From NCBI RefSeq assembly GCF_900537995.1, contig NZ_LR027880.1, positions 2,860,001 through 2,924,000 of the forward strand: DNA of 64,000 nucleotides. Reading direction: 5' to 3'. Of the stretch, positions 58,409 to 64,000 are shown one piece after another. The notes below the pieces were generated by a model that ran no database searches, was not told where the DNA came from, and was given only the letters and a program-made list of their open reading frames with translations. Every line of letters starts with the position of its first letter. Positions within the stretch are counted from its first letter, which is position 1. The position numbers and the translations under genes were made by a program. Origin of the DNA: Roseburia intestinalis L1-82 (GTDB taxonomy: Bacteria > Bacillota > Clostridia > Lachnospirales > Lachnospiraceae).

Positions 58409-60841
58409 TTATTCACCGACCACAAGTCTGTACTGGATGCCCGGAACAGAACCGTCCATTGCAAACCGTATTTCATCTCCTGTTTTTTCTCCATTCATTT
58501 CGGCAATTACTTCCCCGATCGGATTTAACACCTCCAGTTTCGCATTCTCCGCTTTCACACGGATGCAGCCTTCCAGTGTCTCTGCGTACAGTTTGCCTTT
58601 GAACTCCACAGCGGCAAACGGAATCCCCATCAGCTCCGGTCCTTTGCCAAATGTTGTCTCGTCCATACCGGTTGTCCCCATTGCCGTCAAAATATATTCT
58701 GACGCGCCATCCATCTTAATTTCATCTTTTGCGATCAGAGCCAGTGTAATCCTTTCGTTTTCCGCCTCCACACAGATCTTGTCAGAAAGGGAAATCTCTT
58801 CTTCCGGTGCGCCGCTGAAATAGCCGCAGTAAGGTGTGTGGATAGAGAAGCGTGCGTGATCCGGGTCAAAAACGATTTCTTTTGTGTCTGAAATCAGCCT
58901 TCCTTCCACATAGCCGGTATCTTCCGGCAGAATACCCCACTCTTTCATCGCACTGTCCATGATTTCGGCAAACGTCCGGTAATCTCCGTTGCCCGATGTC
59001 TCTCTGATCCGGTCGAACACAAGTGCTTTTTCTCCAAGATGCACTCCCGGCTGAATCTCTTTCGTGTCTTTCACAGCATTTTCCAGACGGTTTTCTTCTT
59101 TATAACACCGGAACGCATCCCTGTACTCAGACCATGCATAATATACTCCATGTTCCGCATCTGAGAGATCAGCTCCGTTTAAGAACCCGGCATTTACCGC
59201 TATGTCCGCATTGCCCTGATACTTGTCTCCTCCGTCCAGAAATACATTGCGCATGGACGTGATATACGGGAAAAATGTAGTCGGCATTGCATGGAAAAGA
59301 GGCAGCGTTTTCAGGTCATTCTGTGTGTAGACCACATCCACGCAGTTCTTTGCCACGGATACAAGCCCCTTCAGGAAAACAGAGACCATGAATCCCCACT
59401 GACAGATTACTGCCGGATCGTTATATACATCGAAAACATTCAGTATCTCATCTGCCGGCTGGTCATCCCAGTTCTCGGAGGTATGGTGATTATAAAGGAT
59501 CAGTCCGTCCCAGTCGTTTAAGCAGGCATATGCTGCCATCTGCACAAACGCCGTGGAATGGAAAGGATGCTCCCCATACTCGTTCCACTCGCTGAGCATA
59601 AAAGGTTTTCCTTTCACAATCGCCAGTGATCCCAGACTTAAAAGGGTTGTTGCCGCCGATCCCACGCCGGTCTGCATGGTCAGAGGATTCGTAGAGACAT
59701 ATTCCATGGGGCCGGCCACCAGGTATGTATTATTCTCTACCGGAAGGAGAGGATGGTTAAAATAGCTGTTATTCTCCATCAGGTCGCCGTCTGTATGCCC
59801 ATACACATCCGCTGCCCCGGCAATTAAATTGCTGGTAACGACAGGAACTTTTGCCCCGAGGAAATGGATATAGTCTTTCATATCCTGATAGAACTTCCGG
59901 TTCATATAGATGCCGAACTCCATAAAGTCGGCATATCTTGCCGGTCCTTCCGGTGCATCCCACTCTCCTTCCGGGTCGCTGACCGGCTGGTAGAAACTGC
60001 CTTCAATCCCCCGGACGGTTCCCCGAGCCGGATCTTCTTCCTCCCCCAGTGCGCAGCAACCGTCCTTTGTCCACGCTTCTTCCAGATGCTCCCGTGTGTG
60101 GTACTTCATCAGCAGGAAGTCGTTAAAGCGCTCCTGTACTTCTGCCCGGTAGGGTTTCATCTCTTCCCCTGCATCGTCGCCCATATTACCCTTGATAGCA
60201 GTGTCCTCGTTGTTGATTTGGATTGTCACTACCGCCGGATCATCGATAAGCGCCAGTCCCGTATAGGGATTCACATGGCAGAGTAGCTCCTTTGCATACT
60301 CTTTCTGTAGTTCAATCATCCGCTGGTTGTACAGACAGTACCGTTTGATACAGGAGGGTGCACCGCCCGGATACTCCATGCCGTCTCCCTCTTCAAACTT
60401 TCTCGCTACAATCAGGTCTATATGGAGATAGATGCCCTTCTCTTTCAGCTTCGCCGCAAAGTAATCGAACCGGTCCAACCCATCCGGGTTGAATTTCCTG
60501 CTGGTACCGGATGCATAGTCCAGAAGAGGTGCTTCCTTGCAGCTGCTCCAGCTTCCCGGCTCCTCTCCCACAGGGGCGTCCGCCGCATGGAGACGGATGA
60601 TGTTCACTCCCATGCTGGCGAACCGTTCCGCCATTCTGTCCGCCGTCTCATGATCCGGCGTATTGGAACGCGCCGCCACATTGAATCCTAAAAACCGCGC
60701 TCTCGTACCATCTTCAAAATAAAGATGCCCCTTTTTCGCTTCGACAAACCCATGTTTTCCCGCAGGCGCATCCAGCAGATGAGAGTAATTGAGGACTCCC
60801 GTATTCGGTTCTGCCTTGTGTATCCTGATTCGTTGTTTCAT
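58409..60841 (-). CDS. Clan GH-A glycoside hydrolase (GH5-like)
   Basis: An 810-aa intracellular hydrolase. A TIM barrel (about 35-480) begins after a short lead (FEDGTRARFLGFNVAARSNT, GVNIIRLHAADAP). The likely acid/base is Glu in TIQINNEDT, and the nucleophile Glu in FMLSEWNEYGEH, the strand 4/7 arrangement of clan GH-A. A long beta-rich C-terminal half (about 500-810) follows. The family number is uncertain (GH5-like; others possible). The start at 60841 follows GGAGG; a 30-codon upstream extension is not supported. It is the first gene of the operon, divergent from the AraC regulator. Confidence 0.82.
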   Translation of the reverse strand: MKQRIRIHKAEPNTGVLNYSHLLDAPAGKHGFVEAKKGHLYFEDGTRARFLGFNVAARSNTPDHETADRMAERFASMGVNIIRLHAADAPVGEEPGSWSSCKEAPLLDYASGTSRKFNPDGLDRFDYFAAKLKEKGIYLHIDLIVARKFEEGDGMEYPGGAPSCIKRYCLYNQRMIELQKEYAKELLCHVNPYTGLALIDDPAVVTIQINNEDTAIKGNMGDDAGEEMKPYRAEVQERFNDFLLMKYHTREHLEEAWTKDGCCALGEEEDPARGTVRGIEGSFYQPVSDPEGEWDAPEGPARYADFMEFGIYMNRKFYQDMKDYIHFLGAKVPVVTSNLIAGAADVYGHTDGDLMENNSYFNHPLLPVENNTYLVAGPMEYVSTNPLTMQTGVGSAATTLLSLGSLAIVKGKPFMLSEWNEYGEHPFHSTAFVQMAAYACLNDWDGLILYNHHTSENWDDQPADEILNVFDVYNDPAVICQWGFMVSVFLKGLVSVAKNCVDVVYTQNDLKTLPLFHAMPTTFFPYITSMRNVFLDGGDKYQGNADIAVNAGFLNGADLSDAEHGVYYAWSEYRDAFRCYKEENRLENAVKDTKEIQPGVHLGEKALVFDRIRETSGNGDYRTFAEIMDSAMKEWGILPEDTGYVEGRLISDTKEIVFDPDHARFSIHTPYCGYFSGAPEEEISLSDKICVEAENERITLALIAKDEIKMDGASEYILTAMGTTGMDETTFGKGPELMGIPFAAVEFKGKLYAETLEGCIRVKAENAKLEVLNPIGEVIAEMNGEKTGDEIRFAMDGSVPGIQYRLVVGE

Positions 60842-60955
60842 TCTGATCTTCCTCCTATCTCTTCCGGCTCCTGCTACCTTATCATTTTTCTTGCACAGCA
60901 ACCTTTCTGATGTCAGACTATCACATGACAATTTATAAATATTGTAATATTCTTT

Positions 60956-60968
60956 TAATTATTGTAAA
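60956..60968. promoter_or_regulatory. Shared motif TAATTATTGTAAA in the divergent control region
   Basis: This is identical to 55975-55987. A partial relative ATATTGTAATA lies at about 60939-60949. The AT-rich stretch 60905-61000 separates the AraC-type regulator from the glycosidase operon and must contain both promoters, though no consensus -35/-10 pair is clear. Confidence 0.45.
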
Positions 60969-61006
60969 ATAGAATATATAATTTTAGTTTAAGGAGAGAA
61001 TGACCT

Positions 61007-62209
61007 ATGGAAACAGATTATCTATCTATGTGTAAGAATTTTTATGCGGCGACAAAAATCCCGGTCACATTACTGAAAGGCAAATATGCAGTCTATACTT
61101 CTTTTAATGATATCACTGGCACATCTCCTGCATACTTCCGTGAGGATCTCTTTCCCATGAGCGATCATAATCCGACCTTTTGCAGTGATTCTCCGGATAT
61201 CGGCTACGGACGCCTTTTAATCGAGAATACCGACTATAATCTGATTCTCGGCCCGGTATTCAACGTTCCTGTCACCGAAGAACTAATTCGCTATTCCTCC
61301 AGAGAGAGTGGAGTCTCTTTAGAGAACAGGGAACAGTACGCAGAATTGCTCTATGCAATCCCCCTGCTTGGTCAGGCACAGTTTGCCAATTATCTGGTAT
61401 TTCTCCATCAGTGCATCAACCACAAGACTGTCCCCGCAGAACAGCTCTTTCTGGAAAATGACAAGCTCACACTGGAGCGCTTTAACCAACAGACGGATCA
61501 AATGGTAGAAGATAAGGAAGAAGGAAATGTTCATAACACCTACTATTTTGAACTGGAATTGTATCAGATAATCAAGAATGGGAATACAGACGCCCTGAAG
61601 AAATTTCTCTCTGCCACCCGTGCTCCCCTCAAGGAAGGGAAGATGGCAGGCGCACCCTTGCGGCATGCCAAAAACCTCTTTATCAGCGCTGTAGTAAAAG
61701 CCGGTATCATGGGTGCAATCCCGGGCGGTGTGGATATCGAAAAAACATACCAGCTCATAGACTATTACATTCAAGAGTGTGAACAGCTGCGCACAATTGA
61801 GAAAATCAATCAGCTCCAGTATGTCATGCTTCTGGATTTCTGTCAGCGTGCCGAAGAAACACGCATCCCGGAAGGTATCTCCCCGGATGTCTATCAATGT
61901 ATGACCTATATCCGGAACCACACAAATGAGCCTATCTCTGTAGAAGCTGCCGCCGCTCATACAGGGCGCAGTGCCTCTTATATGATGAAACACTTTAAAG
62001 GTGAACTCGGCATCCGGATGGGCGCTTACATTATGCGCTGCAAGCTGGAAGAAGCAAAAAGTCTTCTGACCTACAGCGAAAAAAGTCTGGCTGAAATCAG
62101 CAGCTATCTCTGCTTTTCCAGCCAGTCCTATTTTCAGAATGTATTCAAAAAGCAATACGGTGTCACACCGCTCCAATACCGGAAACAGACAAAAGGACGG
62201 TCAAACTGA
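61007..62209 (+). CDS. AraC-family transcriptional regulator
   Basis: A 400-aa regulator with a C-terminal AraC DNA-binding domain (about 300-396): helix-turn-helix 1 in VEAAAAHTGRSASYMMKHFK and helix-turn-helix 2 in LAEISSYLCFSSQSYFQNVF, ending in KKQYGVTPLQYRK. The N-terminal 280 residues are a YSIRK/YesN-like ligand-sensing region (FYAATKIPVTLLKGKYAVYT) without a recognisable receiver domain. It is divergent from the glycosidase operon and most likely activates it when a plant glycoside or its product is present. ATG 61007 follows AAGGAGAG. Its 3' end overlaps the convergent GH3 gene by 9 bp. Confidence 0.9.
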   Translation: METDYLSMCKNFYAATKIPVTLLKGKYAVYTSFNDITGTSPAYFREDLFPMSDHNPTFCSDSPDIGYGRLLIENTDYNLILGPVFNVPVTEELIRYSSRESGVSLENREQYAELLYAIPLLGQAQFANYLVFLHQCINHKTVPAEQLFLENDKLTLERFNQQTDQMVEDKEEGNVHNTYYFELELYQIIKNGNTDALKKFLSATRAPLKEGKMAGAPLRHAKNLFISAVVKAGIMGAIPGGVDIEKTYQLIDYYIQECEQLRTIEKINQLQYVMLLDFCQRAEETRIPEGISPDVYQCMTYIRNHTNEPISVEAAAAHTGRSASYMMKHFKGELGIRMGAYIMRCKLEEAKSLLTYSEKSLAEISSYLCFSSQSYFQNVFKKQYGVTPLQYRKQTKGRSN

Positions 62210-64000
62210 AGCGCCTGCGAGTTCCACAGCCATCCGGCAGATCCGGATGGCATTTTTTATCAATTCCTCTCTTGTAATATGACCGTTCTTGAGAGCTGCC
62301 GTAAGGTTATCAATTTCCTGCTGGCTTCCCGGCATAAAAAGATCATTTCCTGCGAGAGCCACCTTGTATGCCTCGGGTGCAGGATATTTCGCATCAGCAC
62401 TTAATATATCAGAGGATGTTACCCAGTCTGTCATTACAATGCCGTCAAATTCAAATTCACAGCGGAGCACATCCTCAAGAAGTTCTCTATGCTCAGAGGT
62501 ATGCTTCCCGTTTAACAGATTATAAGATGTCATCAGGGCTTTAGGCTGTGCCAGACGAACACAGATTTCAAACCCTTTTAGATAGATTTCCCTCAGCGCA
62601 CGTTCACTGACTATACTGTTATTGTTATACCGATTTGTCTCCTGATTATTCGCCGCAAAATGCTTGATGGTAACCCCACATCCGGGATGGCTCTGCACCC
62701 CTTTCGTAAGTGCTGCCGCGAATACGCCGCTTATCAGCGGGTCTTCTGAAAAATATTCATAATTCCTGCCGCATCGTATGGACCGATGGATGTTAAGAGC
62801 TGGAGCCAGCCACAGATGAATGCCAAACCGCTCCATTTCGCTTCCTACGATATCCCCGCAGCGTTCTGCAAGCAATGGATTCCAGCTTTGGGCGATCGCG
62901 GTGCCGATGGGAATTGCCGTCGCATACTGCTCAAAGATCTCACTGTCCTCTCCGGGCTGCGGAATCATGCTGTTCATATATGCGCGCTCATCCTCGGTCA
63001 GAAGATTCTGCATTGTCTCCGGCATTGTACTCCCCAGACTATGTATTCCATTCTCATCCCGGAAGCACTTTTGAGAAAGCCGCAGTCCTGCCGGTCCGTC
63101 TGCCATAACGATCACGGGGATTTCTCCCACTTTTGCCGTCTCGCCTGCCGCGCCTGCAACCGACATAGAAGCATTACCGATGATGCCTGTCACTCCGCCT
63201 CCTGCAACGAAAGCACCCACATTCAGGCTAATCAGTTCTTCATCGGAAAATCCCTCCATCTCCGGCATTGGCTCATCTTTATGCTCATAGACTACTTTCA
63301 CTATATCCACGCTGGAAATATCTGCTTCCAAAGATTGTATCTTTTTTCCTACTCTGTCCTTTCTCTTTCTTTCCGGCTTCCAGTCTGTGAAATCCGGTTT
63401 TCCAAAACAGTTTTTTACTGATTTTATAACCAAAGTTTCCGGTACTGATATGACACCGCAGACTTCCGTATCTCTGCTGCTGTTTCCCATTCGGAGGGTA
63501 TATTCCCCTTGTTCCAGAATCCATGCCGCCTGTTCTTCGTCGTAAGATGCCAGATCCGTCAGTAAGAATGAAAGTTCAACTGTCTGTTTCTCCCCCGGTT
63601 TTAATTCTTCTGTCTTTTTCCATGAAGCCAGAGTCTGATAAGGCTGATCCAGCTTTCCTTCCGGCACAGAAACGTATAACTGTACGACCTCTTTTCCACA
63701 GAAATCACCTATATTCACCACTTCTGCACCTATTTCGGCAGTCATTTTATCCAGTTTCAGACCCTTAAAACGGACTTCAAAATTTGTATAGGAGACACCG
63801 TATCCAAACGGAAACAGTACCTCTTTATCCACACTGTCAAAATATCGGTATCCCACATAAATTCCTTCCTGATACCGGGTATCATCCTGTTCTCCAAATG
63901 ACGCAAAATCCGGATAATCCTTCCATTTTGTCCAGGTAGTCGTCAATTTGCCGGAGGGATATGTTTTCCCAAGAACAAGATCCGCAAGAGCGCTTCCTGT
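62201..64000 (-). CDS. Second permuted GH3 enzyme (N-terminus beyond window)
   Basis: About 599 C-terminal residues of a GH3 enzyme with the same permuted order as 46540-49050. The visible part starts inside the alpha/beta sandwich domain (ALADLVLGKTYPSGKLTTTW), then comes the fibronectin-like domain (VLFPFGYGVSYTNFE) and the TIM barrel at the end with TIKHFAANNQETNRY and the nucleophile Asp in FDGIVMTDWVTSSD. Beta-glucosidase-type activity is expected, but the substrate is unknown. It is a paralogue and not a close copy of the first permuted GH3. The start codon lies to the right of the window. Confidence 0.88.
   Translation of the reverse strand, partial: TGSALADLVLGKTYPSGKLTTTWTKWKDYPDFASFGEQDDTRYQEGIYVGYRYFDSVDKEVLFPFGYGVSYTNFEVRFKGLKLDKMTAEIGAEVVNIGDFCGKEVVQLYVSVPEGKLDQPYQTLASWKKTEELKPGEKQTVELSFLLTDLASYDEEQAAWILEQGEYTLRMGNSSRDTEVCGVISVPETLVIKSVKNCFGKPDFTDWKPERKRKDRVGKKIQSLEADISSVDIVKVVYEHKDEPMPEMEGFSDEELISLNVGAFVAGGGVTGIIGNASMSVAGAAGETAKVGEIPVIVMADGPAGLRLSQKCFRDENGIHSLGSTMPETMQNLLTEDERAYMNSMIPQPGEDSEIFEQYATAIPIGTAIAQSWNPLLAERCGDIVGSEMERFGIHLWLAPALNIHRSIRCGRNYEYFSEDPLISGVFAAALTKGVQSHPGCGVTIKHFAANNQETNRYNNNSIVSERALREIYLKGFEICVRLAQPKALMTSYNLLNGKHTSEHRELLEDVLRCEFEFDGIVMTDWVTSSDILSADAKYPAPEAYKVALAGNDLFMPGSQQEIDNLTAALKNGHITREELIKNAIRICRMAVELAGASV

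Overview
The window looks like a chromosomal segment of a low-to-mid GC Lachnospiraceae gut anaerobe (Roseburia / Agathobacter / Blautia type; the genus is inference). Pointers are a pyruvate:ferredoxin oxidoreductase, a sporulation-type flippase, a clostridial HPr, a CIRCE-controlled J-protein, a FeoA-FeoB fusion, clostridial serine recombinases and a plant-glycoside utilisation cluster. No rRNA or tRNA gene and no CRISPR array was seen.

Region 1 (1-8042) is central sugar transport and pyruvate metabolism, all on the minus strand: ptsI and ptsH behind a promoter with a leader terminator, then a BglG/LicT-type antiterminator gene behind a textbook RAT/terminator switch, EIIA, the start of an EIIC, and nifJ. 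Region 2 (8205-24713) is ordinary chromosome: a GGDEF/EAL protein, an ABC-F ATPase with a duplicated promoter, a secreted protein, a HAD phosphatase, a cysteine desulfurase, a SpoVB-like flippase, a DnaJ-like chaperone under a perfect CIRCE, a polysaccharide deacetylase, feoAB with a Fur-like box, a MATE transporter, a NUDIX hydrolase and a small membrane protein.

Region 3 (about 24.78-45.2 kb) is an accessory island bounded by two similar IS21-like terminal sequences. It holds a translationally coupled trio of serine recombinases, a DUF6870-like protein, a tiny membrane protein, a DinG-type helicase behind a highly structured leader, a radical-SAM / TIR-GNAT gene pair enclosed by 127-bp inverted repeats next to a tyrosine recombinase, a dead sigma-factor gene, an AgrC/AgrA-like pair whose regulator is frameshifted, a XRE regulator, immunity-like genes, an IS4 remnant, and an intact IS5-family element that has split an immunity-like gene and left a CTAA duplication.

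The most exciting candidate is 33074-37058. A near-consensus promoter lies just outside one inverted repeat, whose inner edge starts at the predicted transcription start, and the other repeat has no promoter. Inverting the 2.8-kb interior would swap which gene (TIR-GNAT, now ON, or radical SAM, now OFF) is expressed, and a XerC/D-type recombinase sits beside it. This reads as a phase-variable two-state cassette; the inversion itself is inference.

Region 4 (45.2-64 kb) is a carbohydrate cluster divergent from an AraC-type regulator: a clan GH-A hydrolase, a GH94 phosphorylase, a GPH symporter, a GH78 rhamnosidase, a canonical GH3, a GH3 with permuted domain order, a tiny membrane protein and a decayed GH42/GH35-like gene, plus a second permuted GH3 on the far side of the regulator. 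Together they suggest uptake of rhamnosylated beta-glucosides, hydrolysis of terminal rhamnose and beta-glucose or xylose, and phosphorolysis of the released disaccharide.
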